This document shows, in pieces, positions 30,421-38,960 of a DNA stretch of 64,000 nucleotides; position 1 is the stretch's first letter, and each line of letters starts with the position of its first letter. Position numbers and translations under genes: made by a program. Origin of the DNA: Adhaeribacter arboris (lineage in GTDB: Bacteria > Bacteroidota > Bacteroidia > Cytophagales > Hymenobacteraceae); the NCBI RefSeq assembly GCF_003023845.1, contig NZ_PYFT01000001.1, positions 806,001 to 870,000 of the forward strand, read 5' to 3'. A model generated the notes under the pieces. That model saw only the letters and a list, made by a program, of their open reading frames with translations. It was not told the origin of the DNA and searched no databases.

Positions 30421-30627
30421 TTAATCTAACTCTTTTGGATCAATACCGGCTTGTTTTAGAATACCGTGTAAGGTGCCTTTCTTCAAATCTTTGGCGTGCA
30501 TGGGAACAACGGTACGTTTGCCAGATTGTTGATTCACGTAGATTTGGTGGCTCCCTTTGGTTCGTACCCGTTCAAAGCCATGTAACAGCAGCAACGCAAT
30601 GACTTCTTTAGGTGTATAGGATTTCAA
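30421..30627 (-). CDS. hicA: HicA-type mRNA interferase toxin
   Basis: A 68-residue toxin with the compact double-stranded-RNA-binding fold of HicA: KEVIALLLLHGFERVRTKGS then the catalytic histidine H27 in GSHQIYVN, and KRTVVPMHAKDLKKGTLHGI near the end. It cleaves mRNA when free of its antitoxin. It starts 3 bases after the hicB stop, so the two are translated from one message, antitoxin first. Confidence 0.92.
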   Translation of the reverse strand: MKSYTPKEVIALLLLHGFERVRTKGSHQIYVNQQSGKRTVVPMHAKDLKKGTLHGILKQAGIDPKELD

Positions 30628-30630
30628 ACT

Positions 30631-30858
30631 TTAAGAAGCCAAGGTTAAAGTATATTCTAAGCTGTTACTATCGTCCGGAATGGATTCTCCCTCTGCTTCC
30701 AGGCTTTCGATATAAAGGCTTATAGCTTCTTTCGCCATTTCAATGGCTTCGGCGATGGTTTCGCCTTGTGTAAAACATCCAGGTAAAGCGGGTACGCTCA
30801 CGCTAAAACCGCCTTCTGCTTCCGGAGTTAATAATATTCGATAAGTACGCTGTGACAT
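30631..30858 (-). CDS. hicB: HicB-type antitoxin
   Basis: A 75-residue antitoxin with the partial RNase H-like HicB fold: RILLTPEAEGGFSVSVPALP, GCFTQGETIAEAIEMAKEAI. It lacks the C-terminal DNA-binding domain of longer HicB proteins, so repression may need another factor or occur through the toxin complex. A TAnnTTTG box in the minus direction (30863-30870) lies only 4 bases before the ATG, which suggests a leaderless message. Confidence 0.92.
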   Translation of the reverse strand: MSQRTYRILLTPEAEGGFSVSVPALPGCFTQGETIAEAIEMAKEAISLYIESLEAEGESIPDDSNSLEYTLTLAS

Positions 30859-30961
30859 AAATCAAATTTAATTAAAATTTTTCTTTTGTTGGAGATACGA
30901 AATCTATGCATAACATAGAGGATACTAGTTGCAATATCGCACTAGCAAGGATTAAGTGAAG

Positions 30962-32747
30962 TTATTGATTATTAATAACGGATGCTTTTCTAAAATTATC
31001 AATTTTAATTAACAACTCTTTCATTTCTTTTGGGAATTCAGAAGGGCTAATATTATTTATAATATTAGTTTGCGAGATAGTTATAGAATAATTTTTTTGT
31101 AAATATTCATTAAGACAGGACAAAAATTCTTTACCGGGAATTATTTTAAACCTGTGGTTTACCTCTTTCCATTTTTCTTCAAAATCCTTAAGGAGTTTTG
31201 CAAATATTGTAGAATCATCTAAATGCTTATTTAATTTTTTCTCATACGGTATTCTTTTCGCTTGTAACTGAGATTGGATTTTTATCTTGAAATCTTCTGT
31301 AATATTTTCTAAAATTTGATTCATATCTTCATCAAAAGCGACTTCTTTCCCAGTTTTTAAATTTAATTCTTCAATTCTTTTATTGATGGTTTGTCTTAAA
31401 TGGATTGGTATGATAAGGAAATTTTCTAACTCTTTATTTGAATGAATATGAACAAAATAATTATCTTTCTTTAATTCAATCTCTTCCTCATCAATTTCCT
31501 CATCAGATCTATAATCTCTATCAAAAATAACTGCTGACAAAATAGATGTTCCAATTGTTCTTTCTATACCTTCTTTGAAAACCTTTAACCTAAAAGGATT
31601 AAAACCTTCCACAGGGATAACAGCAAAGTCAGATCTATTTGCTACATGTTCTAATTTTAATTTTCTAGCAAATCTAGAAAAAAGTAAAAAATCTTTTCCC
31701 TCAACAAATAATACTCCTCTAGTTTTTGCTATTTGAGTTAAAATAGGATTCAAATTCGAACCAAGAACATCAAAAATCTTTTGTAATTCTAATGGATTTT
31801 TTATTCTCCTCGCAGATTGATTATGTTTGTTTATTATTAAAATATCATTAATTTCAGTTTCACTTATTAATTCAGTAGAATGGATAGCAATAATTATGTC
31901 AGGCCCTAAATTTTTTAATATACCTAAAAGTTGTCGTTGTAAATCTGAATGTAAGTATATGTCTGGTTCATCTATTATAAAAAGAGTAGAATGTTTATTT
32001 TTAATAATATAAGTTAGCATCTAGCACCAAACATGGAATCCAAAACCAGCCCAAAATATTTCTCTGGGTATTCTCTCTTCAGGGCAAAACATATTAATTG
32101 TAGGTCTTTCTCCTGAATAGTCTATTTCAGGTGAATTAATATCCATACCAGGCCATGTAGAATTAATAAGCTCTTTAAATTCTTCAAAGTCTTCTGGAAA
32201 GTGATGCCAAATATTACGAAAGTTTCTCGATACTTTGTAAGTTAATAAAGCTAACCTTACAGCTTCTTTTAAGTATAAATTCTCTTTGTGATCAACTGGA
32301 CCAAGAATAGGAACAAAGCCTATTTCAATGTCAAAATTTTGTTTGAAGTCTTTAGTGTTTTAATAATCTTCACAGGTGAATTGCAAATCAAATAACATTC
32401 TCCTATTGCAGGAAAAACTATCTCAATAGAAGAATTATTAGAGAATCTAAATTTAATTAAAGCTGGACCTTCGTCATGGTAGTTAAAAAAACGTTTTCAG
32501 TAGCTATAGGCAAATCCTTTAAATCAATATGATAGCCATATGTTTGATTTCCATTAATATGATTTATAAGTACTGGCTTATTATACCGAGCTTTCTTTAA
32601 ACCTTCACTTAGAATTTTTAAAGCTCCAATTATAGTAGATTTCCCAGCGTTGTTTGGTCCAACAAGTATATTAAATTCATTTAAGGATACTGAATAATTT
32701 ATAAAGGATTTATAATTCTTACAAGTTATGTTAGATAAATGAATCAT
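30962..32747 (-). pseudogene. OLD-like AAA/ABC ATPase with TOPRIM-type C-terminus, broken at three points
   Basis: The N-terminal part (MIHLSNITCKNYKSF, Walker A GPNNAGKST) runs from 32747 to a shift near 32480-32487, where seven T residues replace eight. The next frame (NYHDEGPALIKFRF) shifts again near 32362, and a third (DFKQNFDIEIGFVPILGP) ends FHVWC at a TAG, 32021-32023, probably once CAG. The rest continues MLTYIIKNKHSTLFIIDEPD (Walker B) and has a TOPRIM-like segment (LFVEGKDFLLF, VIFDRDYRSDEE). The intact protein would have about 595 residues. Homopolymer shifts may be sequencing errors, but the TAG would still break it. Confidence 0.8.
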
Positions 32748-33123
32748 GAAGGTTTATTAAAAATAATTATTCTAACAGTTTTAATCATAAGCAATTTCAA
32801 AAGAGTGTTTTACTTATGAAGGTATATTTAAGTTCAGTAATATATTATAAAAAATTATATTATGCATTTACTTAATAAAATTTAATTGACTATAAATTAT
32901 ATCCAGAAGAAAACCTTCTTAAAGTTTTACTTTATTCTACTATTTACACTTCTAACAACAATCACCCCTAAAACTTACAACCGTTATCTTTTAGCCTAAC
33001 ACTCTTACGGATATTTGTAATTTTTAAAACTAACACGCACCTATTCCCGCAAACATTTACTCTTATATAATCAGCTGCTTTATGCTAATGGTGGCATTAA
33101 TGTAAAGCAGTCTTAAAATAACC
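32748..33123. other. AT-rich intergenic region
   Basis: About 375 bases, very AT-rich, between the broken ATPase and the release-factor-like gene. Nothing was recognised beyond a probable promoter zone for the ATPase gene. Confidence 0.5.
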
Positions 33124-33807
33124 TTAAGCAAGATCGTCTTCCCCAAAATTCAGTAAGGCCTCTATCTGGGCTTGGTATTTTTCTTCGTAAACAAATTCGC
33201 CTTTTAGTAGAAACTTGTTCGTGTCCAGGAGTACCTCGTAGTTGGGTATGGGAATGTGTTTGGGGATTTTGAAAAGGCGTGGGTCATTTTTAGGGAACGG
33301 GGTAGCTACTTTCGAATTAAAAAGGTACGGAATCAGGATTTTAGAACAACTCAGGGCAATGCGGTGAATGGGGTAGTGCGCAAAATAATCCTGTAAACGT
33401 TGGTTAATATTTTCGAAGAATTCGGCGGTTTCGGCCAAACGAACCCGGGAACCCGCCCGCGATTTACCTTTTGTTTTTAAGTATTTTACCTGGCTGACGC
33501 CTTGTTTCATCCGTACCATATATGACCGGAATACTTTATGATCCAGGTTTATGCCGTTCTCAAAATACCCGATCGCGCAATGTCCGGATTGAATCAATAA
33601 AATAACGTAATTAACTTTTTTAGCTTCGGGTGCAACGGCTAATTCCGGTGAAAGCACCAAGGGCAAGCGGAAGTAAAAAAGTTCGTTTTGGTTGGCATCC
33701 AGGAAAATAAGCCGGTGTTTTTCCGGATCATACACCCTTGGCTGAGCGGCATTCTGTACCTGTTGGAGGAACTGCCCGGAGGTAGTTTGGGATAAAAAGC
33801 GGTTCAT
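33124..33807 (-). CDS. Vms1/ANKZF1-like peptidyl-tRNA release factor (VLRF1-type)
   Basis: A 227-residue protein. Residues 101-106 KQGVSQ followed by KYLKTKGKSRAGSRVRLAE correspond to the catalytic loop of Vms1/ANKZF1-type release factors, in which the glutamine of the G-x-Q motif (here Q106) acts on the peptidyl-tRNA ester, and the downstream KGKxxxAGSxxRxxE segment is also conserved. The surrounding fold (YVILLIQSGHCAIGYFENG, HRIALSCSKILIPYLF) fits the RNase H-like eRF1 domain. It would free nascent chains from stalled large subunits. Its first codon overlaps the end of the transporter gene by 4 bases. Confidence 0.65.
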   Translation of the reverse strand: MNRFLSQTTSGQFLQQVQNAAQPRVYDPEKHRLIFLDANQNELFYFRLPLVLSPELAVAPEAKKVNYVILLIQSGHCAIGYFENGINLDHKVFRSYMVRMKQGVSQVKYLKTKGKSRAGSRVRLAETAEFFENINQRLQDYFAHYPIHRIALSCSKILIPYLFNSKVATPFPKNDPRLFKIPKHIPIPNYEVLLDTNKFLLKGEFVYEEKYQAQIEALLNFGEDDLA

Positions 33808-34862
33808 GATATTTCTTCCTCCTCATTGCCCAGAATATAACCATAGGGTTGTAGTTGGGTTATTTCGTCGAAAACAATTCGTAAAATACCAAAAAAAGGC
33901 ACAAACAACACCATACCCGGTACGCCCCATATCAGACTGCCCAGCAAAATGGCCAGGATCGTGGCCAAAGGATTTAACCTTACCCGGGAACCGGTAATGT
34001 AAGGAGTCAAAAAGTTGGCTTCGAGCAGTTGCGTTACCATAAAAAATACCAATATCAAAACCGGCTGTAAAAAAGAGTTTTGGGTAAGAATAGCAAAAGC
34101 AATGGGAAAGGCAATTCCTAAAAAAGACCCGAAATACGGTACAATGCGCAGCAGCGCGGTAATTAAGGCAAACAATAAAGCATGTTTTAAATTAATTACC
34201 CAGAACCCGAAAGTATAAATAACGGCTAAAACCAGAATGACAATAAAAGTACCTTGCAAATAATCGTGCACCACGCGGGTAATCCGCAAAAATACCCGCC
34301 GCGATTCTGCGTGATTATGAAACCAATTTACTTTAATAAAGAAATTTTGAATGCGGTGGCGGTACACCAAAAAAAAGAAAGTATAAGTAAGCACAATGAA
34401 AATCTGGAGCAACAAGTAAAGCCCTCGCACCAGAAAGTTTTTAATAGTTTTGCCTACTTCTTTTAGAATATCGGGCTTTTTCTGTTCAATAATTACTTCC
34501 TGTTCCAACTCCGAAATGTCGGTAGTTTTAGATAGGAGGCCCTGCAAGCGGTTGGTCTTTTCTTTTATCTTTTGTTCAATTTCGGGCAGGTCTGTTTTCA
34601 GGTCAGCTAGTTTGTGATAAACAATAGTACTTAAGCCCCCCAGCACTGCCAACACCAACAAGAGAGCCGCTAAAGCCGCCGTTGCTTTTTTTAAGCCGTA
34701 ATGTTGCAGTTTTAAAGCAAAAGGATACAACAACATGGCAAAAAAAGCCGCTATAGCCACCGGAATAAGAAAAAGTCTGGCCCAATGCAGGATGGTAGAA
34801 ATAAGAAAAATAGCCAGTAAAAGCTTATTCAGCTGGCTTAAGTTTAATCGTTTCGCGTTCAT
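33804..34862 (-). CDS. AI-2E family transporter (PerM/YdiK type)
   Basis: A 352-residue inner-membrane protein with about seven to eight hydrophobic helices: two near the start (LLLAIFLISTILHWARLFLI, AIAAFFAMLLYPFAL), one near 65-85, a soluble coiled segment (about 90-150, KTDLPEIEQKIKEKTN) and four or more helices after 155, including PYFGSFLGIAFPIAFAIL. The family name comes from a proposed autoinducer-2 exporter, but most members move ions or have unknown cargo. It shares ATGA with the release-factor-like gene, so the two are translationally coupled. Confidence 0.87.
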   Translation of the reverse strand: MNAKRLNLSQLNKLLLAIFLISTILHWARLFLIPVAIAAFFAMLLYPFALKLQHYGLKKATAALAALLLVLAVLGGLSTIVYHKLADLKTDLPEIEQKIKEKTNRLQGLLSKTTDISELEQEVIIEQKKPDILKEVGKTIKNFLVRGLYLLLQIFIVLTYTFFFLVYRHRIQNFFIKVNWFHNHAESRRVFLRITRVVHDYLQGTFIVILVLAVIYTFGFWVINLKHALLFALITALLRIVPYFGSFLGIAFPIAFAILTQNSFLQPVLILVFFMVTQLLEANFLTPYITGSRVRLNPLATILAILLGSLIWGVPGMVLFVPFFGILRIVFDEITQLQPYGYILGNEEEEIS

Positions 34863-35195
34863 CTGTAAAGGAACCTAAACGAAAAAACAGGAAGGATGTT
34901 TTTACCATTCCAATCCAAGTACCAGACTTATTTTAAACAAAACTAACCTGACAGAAAGTAGTCCAAATCCCTGTATAATGCCGGAACCATTATTTATTTA
35001 AACCTGGTCGGGTACTTTCGTTTATGGATGAAGAGTAGTCTTTGCGGGCGGACTTATTTTATTCAGATACCTAATAGTATATTCGTTCCTCTAATTACGT
35101 TTACTCAATTGGCTCTTTGTAAATTTAGCCAAGCTATATTTGCAGCAAGTTCAGCGTGAGATTAAATTCTTTAAGCAGGGTAGACCGTATTGTTT
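34863..35195. other. Intergenic, nothing recognised
   Basis: About 330 bases between the transporter start and the end of the LytTR regulator gene. It should hold the promoter of the minus-strand transporter/release-factor unit. No hairpin or repeat was seen. Confidence 0.5.
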
Positions 35196-35909
35196 TTAAA
35201 GTTCGGGTGGATTTAGTAAAAAATTTATATTCTTTTTGTAAAAATCACCTAATGGGAGTTCCTTCTTTCCTAGGCAAACAAAATCACGTTTAACGGTGGT
35301 GATTTTATCGGAGGCAATCAGAAAAGATTTGTGAATACGTATAAAAACCGGAGGTTTAAGTTTGTTCTCTATGGCCTTCAGGGTCATTCGGGTAAGTACC
35401 GGCTTGGCCGACGACGTTAAATATATTTTGATATAATCTTTTAATCCTTCTATGTATTCTATATCTGCCACAACAATTTTAACCTGGGTATATTCTACGT
35501 TTACAAAGAAATGATCTATTGGCGCCAGTGCCGTTAACTCTTTTTTTTGTTGCAGATGAAATAAATCATTTGCCCGGTTACAAGCCTTAAGAAACCTTTC
35601 GAAACTAAATGGTTTTAACAGGTAATCTACCACGTTTAAATCAAACCCTTCTAAGGCATATTTTTCGTATGCGGTTATTACAATCACAAGCGGCGGAGTA
35701 TCTAAAGATTTCAGCAGTTGGAGCCCGGTTAACCGGGGCATTTGAATATCCAGTAAGATCAGGTCAATCTTTTCTTTTTGCAGTATTTCGACTGCTTCCA
35801 AAGCACTTTTACAAACCTGTACCAATTGTAAAAATGCAATTTGCCGGATGTTGTCTTCTAGCAGTTCCCGGATCAGCGGTTCATCATCTACCACAATACA
35901 GCGCATCAT
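35196..35909 (-). CDS. LytTR-family response regulator
   Basis: A 237-residue regulator. The receiver domain (1-120) has acidic residues VVDDEP, the phosphorylation site D54 in LILLDIQMP, and a lysine in LLKPFSF. The C-terminal LytTR DNA-binding domain (about 135-235) has FFVNVEYTQVKIVVADIEYI, IEGLKDYIKIYL and FIRIHKSFLIA. It binds direct-repeat promoter sites after phosphorylation by the partner kinase, with which it overlaps by 4 bases. Confidence 0.93.
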   Translation of the reverse strand: MMRCIVVDDEPLIRELLEDNIRQIAFLQLVQVCKSALEAVEILQKEKIDLILLDIQMPRLTGLQLLKSLDTPPLVIVITAYEKYALEGFDLNVVDYLLKPFSFERFLKACNRANDLFHLQQKKELTALAPIDHFFVNVEYTQVKIVVADIEYIEGLKDYIKIYLTSSAKPVLTRMTLKAIENKLKPPVFIRIHKSFLIASDKITTVKRDFVCLGKKELPLGDFYKKNINFLLNPPEL

Positions 35910-36934
35910 CTAAACAGCAGGGTTAAAATAATATGGAAGGTGTTGTTCTGATCATTTATAAGTAAAGTATGCTTGTCTTTGTAAAGCAAATTTAAACGCG
36001 ACTTTACATTACTGATGCCAATGTTCGAATTTTCCTCTTTGTCGGCTGCCGGTGTAGGTTCAAAACTATTGCTTACGGCAAAAGTCATTTTGCCCTCGTT
36101 TACGGATAGCCTGATATCAATCCAGGAGGGCTTATTATAACCAATTCCATGTTTAAAGGCATTCTCCACAAAAGGAATAAGCAGCATTGGCTCTATTGTA
36201 TAAGCATTTTCTTCTTCACTCAAATTAAAGGAGTAATCCATTTTTACCTCCTTGCCAAACCGAAGTTTTTGTAATTGGATATAACTGTTCAGGTATTCTA
36301 TTTCTTTTTGAAGAGTAGTGTTTTTACCCGGTGCCTCATAAACAGAATAGCGCATTAAGTCGGAAAGCAGAAGGAGCGACTCTTCTAGTTTATCCGATTT
36401 TTTTCTGGCAAGAGATACAAGGTTGGTTAGTATATTAAACAAAAAATGCGGATTTATTTGTGACCGGAGAAATTTTAACTCGGTTTCTAGTTGTGTCGTG
36501 CGCCTTTCTTTTAGCGCCTCTTCTACCCGGATTTGGTCAATTACTTTTCGGTAAACAATACTGATGATAAAGAAGGCGACAGAAGGCCCAAAAACAAATT
36601 TAATTGTGGTATCATTTGCAAGTACTGGCGGAAACCAATTGACTAATAAGTAAAACTTTACTTGAAAAGAACCAACAATAAGTAAGACACTAAGTAAAAT
36701 ATAGAGCCACCAAAAACGCTTGTTGAGAAATACTGGATACAGGAAAAAGGCATTGCCATAAAATATAACGGCATGGATCAATCCGCCCAGAGCAAAGAAA
36801 AAACCGGGAATGTCGCCTATTCTATAATCCTTTTCGGTACTCGATACTAAAAAAGGCAATAGTAGTAGTAGGCTCCAAATAAATACATGAAGCATAACGG
36901 CAATGCTAGCCGTTCTGGTAAAGGTTTTTATCAA
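35906..36934 (-). CDS. LytS-type sensor histidine kinase
   Basis: A 342-residue membrane kinase. Four hydrophobic helices (about 10-135) precede a short coiled linker. The His-kinase domain has the phospho-acceptor in LRSQINPHFLFNILTNL, and the ATPase part has PMLLIPFVENAFKHGIGY (N box) with the glycine-rich NIGISNVKSRL. It lacks a separate sensor domain, so the signal is probably read in the membrane. The gene overlaps that of the LytTR regulator by 4 bases, forming a two-component operon. Confidence 0.93.
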   Translation of the reverse strand: MIKTFTRTASIAVMLHVFIWSLLLLLPFLVSSTEKDYRIGDIPGFFFALGGLIHAVIFYGNAFFLYPVFLNKRFWWLYILLSVLLIVGSFQVKFYLLVNWFPPVLANDTTIKFVFGPSVAFFIISIVYRKVIDQIRVEEALKERRTTQLETELKFLRSQINPHFLFNILTNLVSLARKKSDKLEESLLLLSDLMRYSVYEAPGKNTTLQKEIEYLNSYIQLQKLRFGKEVKMDYSFNLSEEENAYTIEPMLLIPFVENAFKHGIGYNKPSWIDIRLSVNEGKMTFAVSNSFEPTPAADKEENSNIGISNVKSRLNLLYKDKHTLLINDQNNTFHIILTLLFR

Positions 36935-36983
36935 TGGTGTATAAATTTAAAATACTTTATTTTAAAAATGGCATCAGCAAAAT

Positions 36984-37679
36984 TTATGGATGAACCACAT
37001 TGTTTCTGATGCCATTAAACAAAAATGTTTTTGGCACTCTAAGAATTGGTCTTCGGGTATAATTAATCCATACTTCAGCCACTATTGCATGGCAGGTAAA
37101 ACCCATCCAGAAGGCGATACCCAAAAAATTTTCGGGTCGAACTTTAAAGAAAATAAAAGTAAATACGGTAATAAGGCGCACCGTGGCGATTGCCAGGCCA
37201 AGAGAAAAAGCCCGTATCATCCACTCCCGATGAAGCAAAACCTGCTTTTTTAAAATATAATGCAGAGATAAGCTAACGCATACCAGGAAGAAAACGGAAA
37301 AAAAGACACTCGCCACCGCTTCACTGAGACCACCCAGGAGGGGCTTGGTAAAAGATAGTACAACGGAAGTAAGCCCGATTGTATAAGCAGCTGCAATAAA
37401 TACCCTTCCGCTCCAGCGATGAAATAGAAGATGCCGGCCCCGTATACGGGGCATAAACTGGAGCGGACCTAAGAGCATAAACAAAGCACCCGGGACAATA
37501 TGCAGGATGGTTGTCCCTGAATTTACATCAAAGCCGGTAAACCCCGGTTTATTATTATCTGACATAAATCCGCTTAAAATTAGCGATCTTCTGATGACTA
37601 AAACCAGACCAATAGTTGCTAATAAAAACATAGCCATTTTTAATATTGGTAATATGCTGTTTGTTTTTTTATTAGCCAT
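36984..37679 (-). CDS. DUF2306-type multi-pass membrane protein
   Basis: About 231 residues from the ATG at 37679 (MANKKTNSILPILK); an in-frame ATG at 37721 adds 14 residues. Six or seven membrane helices are visible, with conserved histidines in LHIVPGALFML, LLFHRWSGRVFIAAAY and LLHREWMIRAFSLG. These histidines mark the DUF2306 family and could bind haem or metal; the function is unknown. It ends 49 bases before the kinase start and may share its transcript. Confidence 0.78.
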   Translation of the reverse strand: MANKKTNSILPILKMAMFLLATIGLVLVIRRSLILSGFMSDNNKPGFTGFDVNSGTTILHIVPGALFMLLGPLQFMPRIRGRHLLFHRWSGRVFIAAAYTIGLTSVVLSFTKPLLGGLSEAVASVFFSVFFLVCVSLSLHYILKKQVLLHREWMIRAFSLGLAIATVRLITVFTFIFFKVRPENFLGIAFWMGFTCHAIVAEVWINYTRRPILRVPKTFLFNGIRNNVVHP

Positions 37680-37779
37680 TATAAAAAGGTTATATGGGTG
37701 ATTTATTAAATAGCCATGCAATTTATTTTACTCAGAGGGCAAGCAATAGCAAATAAGTAGATGCTGGCTTACAGTTACT

Positions 37780-38157
37780 TCAATTGGTTTTTTTAGAGTT
37801 ACTGTAATTTTGATAAATAGCCATACAACCAGCCAGAAGCGCTCCTGCCACTGCTAATGTCTGAATCCATAATCCGGTTGAGTCACCGGGATTTTGTAAA
37901 TCAATCAGCCGTTTAGACGCTCCGCTCAGAAAAAGTCCGGCTGTTAAAAAGATACCTGCCAGCACAGCACTGATGGGCGTCCATTTCCAAGGAGCGAAAT
38001 AAATCAGGGCGGCCGGAATTAGCAGGATAAAAAACACCGGTGGAATTTTGGGGTAAGGATGGCCAGAAATAATCTGGATTAGCACTCCAAAAGCAGCAAC
38101 AAGTAAACAAGCTGTTGTTAACTTTCCTGCGAAGGATAAGGCAGTCTTTCTTTTCAT
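37780..38157 (-). CDS. Small four-helix membrane protein of unknown function
   Basis: A 125-residue protein with four hydrophobic helices (LTTACLLVAAFGVLIQII, VFFILLIPAALIYF, ISAVLAGIFLTAGLFL, TLAVAGALLAGCMAIY). There is no recognised domain. It lies upstream of the DUF2306 gene on the same strand, about 100 bases from the likely DUF2306 start, and may belong to the same group. Confidence 0.6.
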   Translation of the reverse strand: MKRKTALSFAGKLTTACLLVAAFGVLIQIISGHPYPKIPPVFFILLIPAALIYFAPWKWTPISAVLAGIFLTAGLFLSGASKRLIDLQNPGDSTGLWIQTLAVAGALLAGCMAIYQNYSNSKKTN

Positions 38158-38866
38158 AACGGAATAGTTTATCTGAGATGTCCATTAACTGATTGGCGTA
38201 CCCAAATGTATTCGGTAAAAACAACTTTAAAAGGAAGAGTAGACAGCACGGTAAAATGGGTAGACAAGCCGAGAAAGTTAAGATCCTAAACAAGAAAACT
38301 ACTTATGGGCGCACCCTTAACTTCACATTAAGGAAAGGGAAGATTAGCAGCCTGGAATGGATAATGTAAGAAACCTAAGGTGGAGAAATATAAAAATTAC
38401 TAAATGATCCCACCGTAGTTATGTGCACTATTTTAGTGGACGAAATTATCGCCGGAAGTTTGGCCAAACTTGAGTTAGAGAGAAAAGCTGAAATTACGTG
38501 TTGGCTAGACAGATACTTTTGGGAAAAGAGAATAGCCTTTCAGAAATTTTTGACCCTCGAAACCATAAGGGCTATTGTGAGACAGGTTGCCTTTGATAAT
38601 TTGGGTTCGCAATGAGTATTAGAAAATGCGGTTTAGTAAAAATTGGTACAAACAGAGAATCTGCCCAGGCCCGACAAACCAAGATAGTAGAATTTATATA
38701 CAAGCTGACCTAAAACGAACAATTGCCTTGGTAATAGCAACAAAAGTGTTGCTGAACCTTGAAAAGATAAACAGCAGATTTTTTTTCAGCTTGGTTTCAG
38801 GGCGAAGAATTTTGCCGAGCCAGTAGACTTTACTGCTTACTTAAAAGTTGCTAATCTTTAGCAAAG
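38158..38866. other. Intergenic region without a convincing gene
   Basis: About 700 bases. Two plus-strand frames (38421-38615, 64 codons; 38626-38826, 66 codons) are open but show no recognisable domain, signal or start context. The first is mildly protein-like (LAKLELERKAEITCWLDRYF), so a small gene or a gene remnant is possible. Confidence 0.4.
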
Positions 38867-38918
38867 TAAGGCAAAAGGAAACCTTTTTCTGGTTGAAAAA
38901 AGATTTCCTTTTTGCCTC
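38867..38918 (-). terminator. Terminator of the aldehyde oxidoreductase operon
   Basis: AAGGCAAAAGGAAA (38868-38881) pairs with TTTCCTTTTTGCCT (38904-38917) around a 22-base AT-rich loop that can itself pair. It lies 43 bases past the stop of the molybdopterin subunit gene. Confidence 0.75.
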
Positions 38919-38960
38919 ATGGCAGTAGCCGGTTTTATACTTTTTAAACCTATTTTTTAA

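Noticed and set aside
30863-30870. TAnnTTTG box before hicB as a stand-alone promoter feature
   Set aside because: It lies only 4 bases from the ATG and lacks a -33 element, so it is mentioned under hicB but not listed separately.
38421-38826. Two short plus-strand frames of 64 and 66 codons
   Set aside because: No domain, no signal, no start context and no coupling to a real gene; kept only as a note on the gap.
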